Position numbers and translations under genes: made by a program
From: Cubamyces lactineus
Taxonomy: Eukaryota > Basidiomycota > Agaricomycetes > Polyporales > Polyporaceae
Length of the DNA: 64,000 nucleotides
Assembly (NCBI GenBank): GCA_022376465.1
Contig: JACDTU010000009.1
Span: 1,116,001 to 1,180,000, forward strand
Direction of reading: 5' to 3'
The notes under the pieces: model-generated
The model's database searches: none
Seen by the model: only the letters and a program-made list of their open reading frames with translations
Told to the model about the DNA's origin: nothing
Part shown: one piece after another, positions 21,763 to 34,078 of the stretch
Layout: the number at the start of each line of letters is the position of its first letter
How positions within the stretch are numbered: position 1 is the stretch's first letter

Positions 21763-23778
21763 TTAGGCCACAAAGTCGCCGCTCTTGAGCAGCAATTCGT
21801 CGTCTGTCTCATCCCCGTCGACGCGAAGTGGTTCCTCCGTCGTCCGCATCTTGATGGTGGGCCAACCTTCGTGCTTCTTCCTGCCGCTGCCGGAGCTCGG
21901 AGCTTGAGTGACAGTCCCAGATCGGGTGCGCCTCGGCGGAACGCGCTGGCCCCCGACAATACTAGACGCAGCGCCGCTGTCAAAAGACGTAGACAACGAA
22001 ATCTGCGTAAAATCCGAGGCGCGAATTGTATCACCGCGCTTGCGCCTGACTCGGCCGCCATTTGTCGATGCGCAGGCGGGCGCCGGGGGTTCCGGGAACG
22101 CGATGCCAGAATCGTCAATGCTGAAGCTGTCCCACTTATGATCTTCTGTAATTTGTTTAGGTGAGTAGGCGGGCATATTGGTGGGACATTACCGCTTTAA
22201 GGTTTCGTTGACAGCATGGGCGGACATGTACTCACCGTCTAATCCAAGAACAGAGAAAAGGTCAAGGAGCTCATCCCCATCAACTTCAGGGCTGATTCCA
22301 ACACTGGGTGGGCCTGAACTAGGCGACGATGGCGGTGGTCCAGGGATTCCATCCTCATCGTCAGCGGCAGCAGCAAGCACGCAAGACCCAGACGAGTCAG
22401 ACCGAGCCGCAGTTCCAAGAGCAGCAAATTTCCTGTCATTTGCCCCTTGGACAGGCGAGTCATGGAACGAGAAAGCCGGCGCAAGATCAGAGTTCACCAC
22501 GGTAAGGTTTAACTCAGGAGAACGAGAGCCCTCCGAAGCAGGCGGCCTGGGGAAACGCTCCGTTTCAGACATCAAGGCAGAGAAATCGAGGGAAGACGAG
22601 AACAAGCTGTCACTAGGCAGGTGTACAATAGTGCGGCGGCGTCGACGCGGCGGATTTCCACGGCTAGAGCGGGAATCGGAAGGAGAGCCAGGCCGACTAC
22701 TGTCCGTCATGTCAACGTCGCTGTCGTAAGGGAAGCTCCGGACAGGCGGGGGCGGGTCGGCGTCGATCTGAGGCATTAGGCCGCGAGCCCAAACACCGAT
22801 TGTAGCGCTACGCTGCCTACGTGGAGGAGTTGATATCTGGATTGGCGCATCCCGGAAGAAAGATGTATGGTCTGTATCTGCCGTGTCAAGCGCAGTGTCG
22901 CCTTCACTGTCAGAACCAGACGCTTGAGCAGGGCGAAATAAAGCTTTTGGAGGAACGAGCCAGGCTTCTGAAGAGATGTGATCCAAAGGAGGTTGCAGCG
23001 TAGGTATAGAGCTCGCGCGAGTATGTACAGCGCCAGTGACTTTTCCTCGAGAATTGTCGAGACCAGTTCGCGTTTTCATACCATGAGTAGCTTGAACAGA
23101 AAGAGATATATTACGATCGACGGCTTTTTCTTTCAATGCGCCAGACTGAGACAGTGTACGGGATTTGATGTGGCGTCCAGGTTTGCTACTAGCGGATTTG
23201 TGTGGCGAAGAAGTACGAGATCCAGGGCGACTGCTGAAAGGAGAAGCAAGAGGTCGCCGAGTAATGGGCTGTCCAGCGTTCTCTTTGAAGTTTCGAGAAC
23301 TAGTGCGAGTGATGATGCATTTGGCGACAGGGAGCGGGGAAAGCTGGTCAGGAAGTGCAGTCTGTCCAGTAGTAGAAGAAAGTTCCATAGAGTGGTCAGA
23401 AGGGAAACACTGAAGCGGTGTCTGAAGAGTAGGAGCAAAGCGAGCAAAGTCATCCAGCATATAGTGGGTTTGCAAGCGATTATCCTCAAGAGAGAGACGT
23501 GATCGATCAGCGACAAGCGACTTGGCTCTCTTCGACGGCCTCTCGTCCTTTTCTCTGTGCACCACAGGAGGAAGAGTGTCGGTGTCAGTCATGCTAGAAT
23601 GAGCAGCAAGGCGTGCGCGCTTGTTCATCCTCTGGGCCATGAGCGCGAAGCTCACATCTTCTGTGTCCGGGCTAAGGGGTTTGATGGGCGATGATTGCGA
23701 CGCGTCGTATGTAGATTGTCTATGGTGAGCTCGACGACGAGAGTACGTGGTCAACGGCTTGCGCGATGTGTGGACCAT
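21763..23778 (-). CDS. Ser/Pro-rich disordered protein, function unknown
   Basis: About 640 residues, two exons, not recognised. I prefer the start MVHTSRKPLTTYSRRRA (23778); an in-frame ATG further upstream at 23874 adds a stretch of no clear character. A single intron near 22180-22240 joins LLDLFSVLGLDE to DHKWDSFSIDDSGIAF. The protein is low complexity, rich in Ser, Pro, Asp and Arg. It has basic clusters suited to nuclear import (KRAKSL, PPRRRRRT) and several SP sites for proline-directed kinases (SSPIKPLSP, RPGSPSDS). The C terminus has PRRTRSGTV and an acidic DGDETDDELLL. Composition suggests a nuclear scaffold or cell-cycle substrate, but no domain supports that. It is head to head with the gene at 24046. 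Confidence 0.7.
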
Positions 23779-24045
23779 GTCTGACGACGATGGGGGGATG
23801 ATGGACGTCGATTGTAGAGACGAGGGAGGAGCGGCAGTGTCGATGACGACGCGGGGCCAAACACGACCAAACATATTACATGTCGGTGAAGTGGATGTTG
23901 AGCGTGGCTACTCACCACTCTTCGCCAAAGTCGCGCGTTCCACTGACCGTCACTTCGCTCCTTGGATGCTCCTCGCTCTCTAGTTTCGCTTGCTTTGCAT
24001 TCGCGCATATAGTCTGCCTGGTGCACTTTGTCTCTTTCATCCGCC
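23779..24045. promoter_or_regulatory. shared 267-bp bidirectional promoter interval
   Basis: Head-to-head starts at 23778 (-) and 24046 (+). The plus-strand leader before ATG reads TCCGCCATGG, a good translation start context. No TATA box seen. Confidence 0.4.
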
Positions 24046-27000
24046 ATGGTCGTCACACGACGCACCCCTGCCCCGCCCGCTCCTACCTCCCGCACACACT
24101 CCGCTCAGCCCATTCCCCGCATCGCGAAGAAGGCACACCAAGACTCGCACAGCGCTCCGGACAAACCAAGCCCTCTTACGAATGGAAGTACGACTGACTC
24201 GGCCACTCATTCGGCAGCTGGGGACGTAGACAAAGCAGTGAGTGTCTCAACTACCGCTCTCTGCCACTACGGTCGTGCCGGAGCCGCGCGACTACGGATT
24301 GGTGTTGGTGCCTCCGATAGACCGCCAAAGTGCTTGTCATTTATCACGTTCCGGCCGCCCCTCCATTCTTTGTCCTCCGCCGCTGCCGTCGCTGTGGCTA
24401 CGGTAGCGCAGCGTGCCTCGTGATGCCAGTACCCTAGCGTTACTGTCTTTGCAAGAAGGATAATCCACCACAGACCTCTGACCACACGCTGACAAGCGCA
24501 TGGTAACGGTGAACGGCTGTCGTAGTGGACAGTCGCAACTTTACATATAGGGATAGGCCCGTGCCCCAGATCTCACGACGGTACATGCCCGTCGCTAGTC
24601 CGCGTCCGGGTACGCGTGGGCCACGCAACGCCGCTCACCTTGTGGATAGTATGAAACACACTCTTCGGGATTTCCTCCGACTGATACGGCGGGGGCTGCG
24701 TGGTTGCATCAGGTGGTTTGGGACATATCCCTGTGCAAACCTAGTACCTGGACCTATCCCACATTCGTACCGTAGTCGAGACTCAATTACTCACGTCCAC
24801 ATGTGCAGGTAGATTCGGCGTCCAAGTCCGCCAAATCAAAGGGCAAGCAGAAGCAGAAGAAGAGCGGCAAGGTAGACCACGGCTATGCGCCTTTGTGTGT
24901 ACTATTTCTGACCTTTTGGCAGAAAAAGTCCGGTAGCAGATCCACCGGCTTTGTGGAACTATTATTCCGCGTCTTCTTGCTCTGGTTCACCATCTATACC
25001 CTGTCTGTCTGTCCAGAAGATGAGCAGCTCAAGTCGCCTGTCTGTCGTGGCCTCCATGAATACCGCCGGTTGGTAATCGAACCGTACATCATTCCACCGA
25101 TTCAACAAGCGCTTGCACACCCGTCTGTGGCACCATATGTTGAGAAAGCGCAACCCTACGTCGATTATGCCGTCCGCACCGCGAAACCCGTCGTCGCTCG
25201 GGCTCAAAGGGAATTCGACGCCCGCGTGGTTCCGCAGTGGAACAAGCGGGTTGTCCCGCTGTATCACAAGTACGCTGTGCCGCAGCTCATGAAGCTCGAC
25301 GCGCAGGCGGCACCCTATCGAACGCGTGCTGAGCAAGAGTACGAACGTCTCCTAGGGCCATATGTCCGTCGCACCGTCGCTACGCTCAATCAGTGGCAAC
25401 GCAAGGCACGCCCCTATGTCGTACTTGCCGCTCAGAAGACGTATGATGGATACCAGCGCGCGCGCCCGTACGCTCGCCCCATCTGGGAGAAGGTCAAGGT
25501 CATCGTCGGACACCTCCTTGCCGTGCTCGGTGAACAGCGCCGGCAGTTCGTCGATCCGCACGTCCAGAAAATTTGGGAGCATGTGAAGGAACTCAGCGGA
25601 AAGCCGCAAGCGCCATCCGCCTCCCAGATCCGCCATTCGGTGTCTTCCCAGCTCTCCAAGGCTACCTCCGGGGTCTCAAAGGCTTCCGCAAAAATTTCCT
25701 CAAGCTTGGCCTCCGTTGCGTCGTCCGCGGTCTCTGGTACAACCGCTATTCCTAGTTCTGCCGCTGCGGGTGATCTCCTACAGAGCGTTTCTAACGTAAT
25801 CCCGGAAGCGGTCACCAGTTCAGAGGCCCATTTGGAGACGGCCACTCAAATCTCAGAAGCCGCCAGCTCTAAGGCATCGGTGGCAGCTGACAAGGCATCG
25901 TCTACTGTTGAGAGCGCAACGGACGCGCTCAAGTCCACAGCCTCTGTGATCTCATCGGTGGTGTCCTCTGCGGTTTCAGGTGCAAGTGACGCCGTTGCTC
26001 CGTCCGTGTCTTCGCTGGCCTCGGCAGCCAAGAGCGCGGCCCACGCGCCCTTGGACGCAGCCCCAACTGTCACCGAGGACGTCCCCGCCCTCGCCTCGAG
26101 CGTGGCTGAAAGTGCAGCCGAGGTCGTCCGTGAGGCCGGATCCTCCCTGTCATCCGCAGCTGCGTCCGTCACGGATGAAGCCGCGCCCTCTACGTCTTCG
26201 GTACAATCCGTTGCCTCTTCGGTCGCCGGGGAAGTGTCTGTCACGGTCACGCAGGCACTCGCGCCTGTCGCCGATTCTCTTTCCTCGATCGTCAGCCCGG
26301 TGGCAGAGCCAGATCCTCAACTTTTCGAGAAGTTGTCCGATCCGGACCTTGAGGCCTTCAAGGCCGAACTCGGCCTCTCCGACGACCTCTTTTCGGACCC
26401 GGACCCGGCCCCCTCCTCCGTTGCCCCGGCGCCTGTGGAGACTGAATCCGAGGAAGAGAAAGAGGCCCGGTTACGTGCACGCCGTGAGAAGAACGCCAGG
26501 AATCGTGCCGACATCGAGCGGCGACACTCCGAGTGGGAACGCAAGCTCTCTGACCGTATTGCCGCCAACAAGAAGGCCCTTCGCAAGGCCCTGGTTGCCT
26601 TGAGGAAGGCTGCCGCAGCTGAACTAAAGGAGAACGTCGAGATCCGTAAGGAAATCGAAGACCTGGTCGAGGACGCGGAGAAGTTCCTCCGCGGCGCCGA
26701 AAAGTATATGGCGAACTTGCAGAAGGAGACTAGGTCGAATGAGGAGAAGAAGGCTATCTGGGCGCGAGTCATCGGTAAAGTCGACGAGAAGTTCGCGGAG
26801 CGCCTGCACCAGACCGAAGCTGTCGTCAACGGCTGGTATCAGGGTGTTCTCAATCAGGAGCTCGCAGAGGTACGCTCTCGCCCTTTCATTCTAGCGGGCA
26901 GGCTAATTGACATATTCCGCTAGGTCAACAAGGTTGTTGAGGAAGTCAAGGACATCGTGGACAAGGCCCAGACCGACATCGGGCTGGACTACGCGTACCT

Positions 27001-27618
27001 TGACGATGTTACATACATGGACTGGCAGCGGTACCACGACCTGGCACGTAGTGAGTTGATGTCGACAGTGTTACAGATGCGATCCCTCACTTATGCCTAT
27101 CCTCCTTCCGCGTTTTAGAGGGCGAGAACTTTACCGCACACGTTCACTCCGTTCAGGACGGGACTCACCCGTCTCCTCCGATCAACCCCGTCCTCCCAGC
27201 CATCGCCGACTTGCAAAACGAGGTTGAGGATGTCGTTGCAGGCTTCCAAACGCGTCTCCGAAGGATCAATCGCAATGGCGCGCGCGCGTTCGGAACTCCC
27301 GAAGAGGCCTCTGATGAGGCGGAGCCGGCCTCTGGCGATGAAACGGTTTCCATCCTGCCCATAGAGGAGAGCGCCTTGCCCGAGCACACGCAGTCGCCCG
27401 CGGATGTGAACGTACCGCCTGTTGTGATTGGCCGCGGTAAGGAGGAGGTCGAAGCGGCCCTGAATCGCGTGGCAGATCTCGAAGCCGGAAAGACGTCATC
27501 CTCAGACGACGCGGACAAGAACGCAAATGCTGATGCAGTCGCGCAGAGCCTGAAGCAGCAGGTTGTTGACGAGGCGACGTCCACGCCGTCATCGGCGCCG
27601 TTGCATGAGGAGCTGTGA
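24046..27618 (+). CDS. TM-anchored protein with proline-spaced amphipathic helices
   Basis: About 940 residues, function unknown. Exon 1 (MVVTRRTPAPPAPTS...DKA) ends at a GTGAGT near 24238. The frame resumes near 24810 (VDSASKSAKSKGK), giving an intron of about 570 bases, long for this genome. One hydrophobic segment (ELLFRVFLLWFTIYTLSV) near residue 105 is a likely membrane anchor. Next comes a helical repeat region about 180 residues long with prolines at regular spacing (APYVEKAQPYV, AKPVVARAQ, RARPYARPIWEKV), resembling apolipoprotein or LEA-type amphipathic helices. A 250-residue Ser/Ala-rich region with many SAxS steps follows. Then a charged coiled coil (ERRHSEWERKL to KYMANLQKE) and a block around QTDIGLDYAYLDDVTYMDW, the best candidate for a conserved domain. 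The tail is acidic. It could be an ER or lipid-droplet surface protein; this is inference from shape alone. Confidence 0.75.
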
Positions 27619-28322
27619 GCTTGGCATACATAGACTGGCACTTGTCTTACTTCGCACATCTCAGCGGTGAGTCTGTTTACATGGTGTATCCTGCCCGCGG
27701 CTTTATCCTGATTCTCCATCCGCTCGACAGGCTCAGTCCGAGATTGGATTATGTTGTCTCGCCGGCTTGTCTCCGCACGCGCCCTGTCTTGTGACGTTAT
27801 TTATTTCACGGGTGTCGAAATGTCCTGAAATTGGTCTCCTCCAGAGATGTAATTCACGTCACCTTCCTTGTGTTGGCTACGTGCTTCCCGCCACCATGTT
27901 CGAGCGTTTATGGTACCGATATGTTATAGTTAGGCTGTGGTTACTACATCCGTACATCCATGATACACCTCCCTTCCTCACTTCTCGGTTCGCCGGTGCC
28001 GTATCGCCCACTCGGCGGGGTTAACGCAATCCCAAGTGTGTAAGCTGCATCCACCATCGGCGCCGAGGATATAGACGTTGAACATTCACTAGCAGCAGGC
28101 GACCACGTAGCAGGGTAAGGCACGCATGTTGGGATCCGAACGAGACCGGGAATGATACCGAGCAAGGGAACATCGATGACTTAGACAGCAAGTACAGTCA
28201 GAAGAACAGTGTGTGTACAGAGGAATGGACATCATAGACATTTCACGAACAGACTGGGAGGCGTACTGTCAGGCGAGCAACGCAGGGAAAGCAGAAGAGG
28301 CAGTGTGGAAATCGCCTAACGC
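27619..28322. other. convergent intergenic region
   Basis: 700 bases between the 3' ends of the helical-repeat gene and HP1. Nothing recognised; presumed 3' untranslated regions. Confidence 0.45.
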
Positions 28323-29430
28323 TTATTCCTCCATGGCATCCTCGTCGGTGGGCTTCCAGCGGAGATTGCTCTCATAGAAGTCAATGAGCTGAGTGCACAC
28401 TAGTTAGAGGGAAGATTGCCATTCATGTTACCGACACGCACCTTGAAGGGCATTTTCTTCTTGCAGAGCTCCGACTTTTCTCTCGCATGACCCTTTCCAT
28501 TTTTCCTAGACCACTTGATCAGAGAACGAAGGGCTACGACCCCGGTCAGAACGTACAAGGTGAAGTACACGAAGAGGTCGCCGCTTTCTGTGCGCTCAAC
28601 AGTGTCGATGCGTTCCACAAGGTGTTCCCAGCTCGCAACGTCCTTGAGCTTGCGCATGTCCGCGTACGTGTCCTCATCCTCATCCATCGCGTCCGCGTTG
28701 GACTTGCGGCGCCCGGTAGATTTTGCAGCGGAGCCTGTGCTCTTCCTGGGCTTCTTTTGCTTGCGCGACTTGTCCTCCTCCTCCTCGTCCGACGCGTCGC
28801 GCGCCGAAGCCGCCTTTGATGGCCGCCCGCGTTTCTTCGCCGGCGGGGCGGTCTCCTCGACCTCGGGCTCGGACTCCACGTCCTTCACGGACGATTTGGC
28901 AGCTTTAGCGGGTGCCTTGGGTTTTGCGTCTGACTTGCGGTTGCTCTTCTTGTGCTTCCTCCAGAACTCGGCGATGAGGTCCTTCGCGCCCCTAGGAAGC
29001 AGAAACGCGAGCGGGTGAGTGACGCGCCGAGCACGAGCCATGGTTGAGTGAAACGACTGCAGCACTTACTCTGCGTCCAGCTCGTCGACCCAGCTGTTGT
29101 GTTCGTCGCTGTAACCCTTCCATTTCACTAGGTAGCCTATACGGCCCTATTTATCACGCGTGGACACGTTCGGATTGGTGTGGCACGGCGGAGGTGTGGG
29201 TGACATACCTCGGGAAACGTCCCATGTTTCGCGTCTAGGATCGCCTCGATCTCGTATTCCTCGTCGTCCTCTTCATCTTCGTCCCCGCTGCCCTCTTCTG
29301 CACCGTCTACGCGTCCTTTGTCCTTGGACGCGTTCTTGGATGCCGAGTTGGACTGCTTCCTCGCCGAACGGGGGTTCTCATTATCACTCTCGCTCGCAGA
29401 AACGTCGCCCTTCGAGGTAGCTTTAGCCAT
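28323..29430 (-). CDS. HP1: heterochromatin protein 1 (chromodomain plus chromoshadow domain)
   Basis: Reads histone H3 lysine-9 methylation and holds heterochromatin together (Swi6/HP1 family). Start MAKATSKGDVSASES (29430). An acidic stretch (DEDEEDDEEYEIEAIL) leads into the chromodomain: EYEIEAILDAKHGTFPE, then after introns GYLVKWKGYSDEHNSWV and LIAEFWRKHKK. The aromatic cage residues Y, W and the later W/Y are visible. A basic hinge with KKRGRPSKA, an AT-hook-like core, joins it to the C-terminal chromoshadow domain (VASWEHLVERIDTVERT, LFVYFTL, RSLIKWSRKNGKGH, CKKKMPFKLIDFYESNL). The stop comes just after WKPTDEDAMEE. About 300 residues, normal for the family. Both domains look intact. 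It is the second silencing gene in the window after SIR2, 7 kb away. Confidence 0.9.
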
Positions 29431-29848
29431 AATTATCGACGACGCAGCCGGTCGTGAGACGAGAGCGACGACGGAGGAGGAGGGGGTTGTGGATGGTGTG
29501 GCAGACTGGACGCTCGATGCAGGCGTCGCGCACGGCACCGTGCGAAACCTGCGTCACGCGCACCCAAACAGCCTGTGCGCCCTTCGTACTCGTACACAGG
29601 CGCGCAGAGTGTCATTACACATCCTCTCCGTGCACAATCTACGCATCATTCAAAGCAGACACAGTCGTCACAACAAAGATGTGGGCAGAAGGATCTTCGG
29701 ATGGGCTTCAACGGCACGCGTAGTCCGAGAAAGCAGGTAAATTACAGAATCGACAGTGGCGGACGGAATCCGCGGAGACAAGAGCAGAACTAGTTGCACA
29801 AAGACGACACACAAGCATGCCGCTAAACACCGCGCACATCGACCAATT
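29431..29848. other. spacer between HP1 and Y14
   Basis: 418 bases holding the HP1 promoter and the Y14 3' flank. No gene or clear promoter element seen. Confidence 0.4.
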
Positions 29849-30576
29849 TCAATCCCCTCTCCGACGAGAAGGACTGGCACTCCGACCACGTCCCTCGCGG
29901 CCGCGACCCTTCTTCGGCCCCGTAGGCGGGGGTCTGACGAATGCAAAGTCGCATTGTATCGTCTGCTCGAGTAGTGTTGTTCCGGACGCGCCATCAATAG
30001 CAGCCTGCGCCTCAGCCATCGTTTCGTACTCCACTAGTGCATAGCCCTAGAAGCCGGGGTAGGTATCAGGTGGAGGTGATGCACCGAATAGAAAGGGGAA
30101 CGCACCTTGACATAACCCGTTCGTCGGTCAAGATTGAGGTGGAGGTTCTTGATTTCGCCGTACTCCGCGAACTTGTCTGCCACGTCCTCCTCAGTCGCTT
30201 CTTCATGGACACCGGTGACCATTACAATCCAACCCTCGACGGCTGCGCCGGCAAAGGATCTGTATCAGCATCTGAGCAGAGTGCATACGGCGAATACACG
30301 CACATCGAGCAGCACGAGTTTCTGACGTCTGCGTGGAGTCTACTCGGTCAAAAACCTGTTCCGAAGTGACAGCACTCTCATTCCCTGCGGAGGAGGTGGT
30401 GGATGTTTGAATGTTGCCAGCCTGAAGATGGCAGGGAAACATACCTGCAGCACTTTGGAAGCCTCTGCCTTTTCTTCTGACAACGCCCCCTGCGCGCAGC
30501 ATGATTAATGAACGAGCGACGTGTGGTTGAGTACGAGTTGCATACCGTCGTCAATGTTCATGGCATCGTCGGACAT
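29849..30576 (-). CDS. RBM8A: RBM8A/Y14, exon junction complex RNA-binding protein
   Basis: Y14 pairs with Mago in the exon junction complex, which marks spliced mRNAs in the nucleus. Start [11 protein letters not shown] (30576). A small exon with [13 protein letters not shown] follows, the usual N-terminal Y14 motif. Then a single [23 protein letters not shown] (RNP2-type strand), [36 protein letters not shown] (RNP1-type) and CDFAFVRPP. The tail is RG/RS-rich ([19 protein letters not shown]), as in animal Y14. About 170 residues after splicing four or so introns. Retention of Y14 fits an intron-rich fungus; it is absent from budding yeast. Confidence 0.92.
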
Positions 30577-31398
30577 GGTGGATCAAGGTAGACGTTGGAT
30601 GGCGTCGATGGACTCGCGCTCTCAACTCCGGAGGCGCGTACAGTTAGACGCCCGTCTGTAACCGGGGACGGGCCCGGAGTCGGCCGGAGTACGCCGGGCA
30701 TACTGGCCGAGCAGGGAAGGGACCTCCGGGGAATGTCCCGAAACGAGCGCATCTGGAGGTGAAACATTGGATAAAGAGAGTCGGCGCGTCTATGTTGAAC
30801 GCGTAACGTTACGGTCTCGCCGCACTCGAACCCTGCCGAGTTTGTTTTGAGGCAAGGCCTGGGAAGTAAACCGAAGATCTAGGGCATTCAGTGGCGACGG
30901 GTAGTCACACTTCCACGTATGTCGTCGTAAAATTCCTGCACCGCTTCCAGCTCGGTATGATACATTACCATCTGCCAGTACTGCCAACGGCGGTCGTTCA
31001 GCTGCTTACTTGGTTCGGGAGACTACGCCCACATTCGTGCAGCAGCAACCCGCCGCCGGGAAGGCTATCTCTCCGTTTCACATTCGGTAGTGCTGACTCG
31101 ACCGGAGCACGACCTCAATGAGATCAGCCGGGTACCGTGCGCATGATGCGGCGCCATGCTTCATCAAGCTTGCAAGTAAGCATGTTCTCTTTTGGTACCT
31201 TGCCACCTCTGTCAATTTACGTACCTTCTGCTCCTATGCAGATTTTCTTCCAAAGACCCTCAGTGACCAACGGCCTTTATCCCACGAGGCGCTAGCCGCT
31301 GGTCTCGCAAATAAAAGAGCGACAGACCCGTCATAGGTCCCTCGCAATCCTCGTCAGTCATTCCGCGTTCATCCTAGTCTACTCTACTCGTTCTCACT
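30577..31398. other. divergent region between Y14 and the MYND gene
   Basis: 820 bases between head-to-head starts; no gene recognised. An ATAAAAG element at 31311-31317 lies about 82 bases before the MYND start codon and could be its TATA box. Confidence 0.45.
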
Positions 31399-32146
31399 AT
31401 GAACAACACGTCGCTCATTAATCACCCTTGCATCATCTGCTGCCGGCCCACCTCCATGTGGTGTAGCCGCTGCCAAAATGCATGGTACTGCACCCCCGAG
31501 CACCTGCAGAACGTAGGTCCCTTCTCGCCTTCTCTTTGTGATGCGCGCGACCTTGAGCTAACCGGCTCCGACCCATAGGACTGGCCCCGTCATCGTCGCG
31601 AGTGCGTCCCGATCAACGCCCAGCAGCAGGCCCAATATCCGAATATGATCGCGACCCCTCCTCCGGCGCAGACGGAGCTCGTCTCCGTCTCGGCGCTGTT
31701 ATTCATGCCTCACGAAGGTTAGTGTCGCGCCATGTGCTTGCGGACGCGCGGCGAGTAACGTCTGCTGACTTCAAACCTCCACAGAGCGCTCGCGCATCAT
31801 CACTGTGCAGTGCCGCCCTCAAGGCACGATATCACAGGGAATATGCCCTACCCCGCTCGTGCAGGAGTACTTCACCGAAAGTGTTCCAAACACGATCATT
31901 CTTACGCAAGGCTTGAACGGCGAGCCCCTTCGCTTCCCGCTGCACATCTGGTATTGCCCCACTTCGCTGCAGCGGGGCTCGCCCATCAACCGTGCGATCT
32001 ACCGCATAACTAACGGGCACGCATCGAAGCCCTGGTGCGGTCCGGTCGTCGTACTCAAATTCAACGGGTCCCGACGTCAAGGGTATTCGGACGCTGGATC
32101 GAACGACCTCCCGGCGCTCTCGGCCTACTTCCTCGCGTACAAGTAG
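31399..32146 (+). CDS. MYND-type zinc finger protein
   Basis: Small MYND-finger protein, about 210 residues, three exons. The MYND domain is at the very N terminus: CIICCRPTSMWCSRCQ, WYCTPEHLQN, then after the first intron DWPRHRREC, giving the C-C-C-C-C-C-H-C zinc ligand pattern. MYND fingers bind proline-rich partners; here the partner is unknown. The remaining part (VSVSALLFMPHEE, then ITVQCRPQG, LTQGLNGEPLRFPLHIWYC, VVVLKFNGSRRQGYSDA) has no recognised catalytic signature and lacks a SET domain. Agaricomycete genomes carry many MYND genes of this lean type. A TATA-like element lies about 82 bases upstream. Its neighbours give no functional hint. Confidence 0.87.
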
Positions 32147-34078
32147 GGCGTTGCTTCCTTGCACGCCCATCTCCGGTCTGGCCCTGGTCGCGTACGCAAA
32201 AAAATAAGATTCGTGCGTATAATGTAAATACCGTTCTTCCTAATCCGCGCCCTGGGCGCCCCGCCGTTCGCTTGGACTCTTTGCGTATATAGATCATACC
32301 TGTCGTGTATCTCGCTCTCTCGTTTCCGATGGACTGGCTTGTTGTAGACTCGCACGGAGGTGGTTGCGTTGTACCTACGCTGCTCCTAGAATATCCTATA
32401 CGGATAGTTATCCAAACGAATTTCCGTCGACCGCGGGTGACCATGCTACGACAAACGCCGGGATCCTAGACTGAGTCCGAACGAGTGGATGTGGGAGTAC
32501 AGAGTCCGAAGACCACGCTGTCAAGTACAGGATAGATCTTGCGCGATCGAGATCTTGAAAGAGACGTCGTGGGCAGAAGACATTCTGGAATTCTTGCTTC
32601 TGCACTCTAATCATACGCTGTAGCGCTTCGAATGGCGCAGTAGCACACAAAAGCGCCAAGGTTCGTTCGCGGTCGGATGACCATCTGCCCATGCCGTGTG
32701 GACTGCCGCCATCCGAACTTCCTGCGCGGGCGTTTCGCCCTCATCTCCGTCCACCATCTGGACATCGGCTCGTGCCCACGAGGCTCTCATACACCGGGCG
32801 TATTCGCGCTGATCCTTCTCCACCCTCGCGGCAGGCCAACCCAGACCGTACCCCCGCGCCCTCATCCGAATGACGGACAATGGCCTCACAATCCCAGGAA
32901 CCTCAGGCTCAGTGTGCGAGGTTCATGCATCGCTCCATCGCCCGCTACTCGGATGTTCTCACCACTGCTGGGGTCGGTTTGTTGTAAATGCACCCTCGCA
33001 TCAGCACCAACTCCATCTTTACCGGAGCATCGCTGTCCGGTGAGAGCGCGCCGCGCACTGGTCTGAATCGCATGCGGTTGGTTGGTAGCACATTGGATCA
33101 CGACGCGCGCTGTTCGTGGACCGCTGCGCCGCGGCGTACACAAAGGCCTACTGAACTCCCCTCGAGCAGAGCTGGTCAGGGTGTCGGCACCGTTTCCGTA
33201 CCTATGCGTCGAGATAACCGGACACCTGGGGTTTCGCGTGCGTGATCGCAGAGGCGTTTAAGCTTTGCAATCGACCCCAGGTTAGCGAACTTCCCCTGGC
33301 CGCTTCGGGCTACATCGGACCATCCGCTGCAACGGACGGTGATCGTAGATTGGTCCATATACGCAGGCCGTAGCCTAAGTTATGTCATTTCGCAGCCTAA
33401 TAGCAGCATACGGGCCGTATCATGATCCCTGTTCGTTCAGAAGCCGTATGCACCCTGTGCTGCATATGGTCGATGAGTTCTCCGGAGCTCTGCACCTGGG
33501 CGAGCACATCTGAAACGCCCCGCTAATAAAGATATGGAGGAGATTGGGAGCCCCTTTCACTAATCCGTGTGTCAATAGCATTGACAAGGAGTATCTAGGC
33601 GAGAGAGGCATATGCTCGTTCAGGCACGACGCGATTCTGATTCTTTCTAGGCTTGGGGGTCAGTGCTTTTTCAATATCTCTTCCGTGCAGAGTTCTGACT
33701 GAGTGCTCACCACGACACATAGGCGCGTCTAGTCCACTCTAGTAAGATACGAATCTGGGCGCAGTGGGAACACCGAGAGCTCCCGATAGGACGCGTTCAT
33801 TGGACGCGGTCTCGGGTGCTTGTAATGAGTCCGATCGCGAGGTGACGTCTCTAAATCCCCCGCCGGAAATCAGCAAATGATTCATAAGTTAGACAGCGGT
33901 AGGGCGGCGGGCGCAGAACGCATGAAGTAGAAGAGGGGATTCAAGCTTCAAGATATGAGTACATACAACAGGAGTGATGAGCAGAGGTCCGATCCCGGGC
34001 TACGGTAGTGAGGATCAGCGCCTTACATAGAGACGCTCAACGCACAGCCAACGAGTCTGCTGAGCGACAGCCGAGAGA
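32147..34078. other. 1.9-kb region without a recognised gene
   Basis: Convergent region between the MYND gene and the acidic-tailed gene. Open frames such as 32677-33066 (+) and 32611-32889 (-) overlap each other and have no family signature, codon pattern or credible introns. Possibly decayed sequence or long 3' flanks. Confidence 0.4.

Noticed and set aside
22178..22729. Open frame antisense to the Ser/Pro-rich gene
   Set aside because: The sense frame is far longer and in keeping with an intron-joined C-terminus; the antisense has no features.
30815..30845. tRNA T-arm-like GGTTCGAGT on the minus strand
   Set aside because: Flanking bases do not form a T-stem and no D-arm, anticodon arm or acceptor stem can be drawn.
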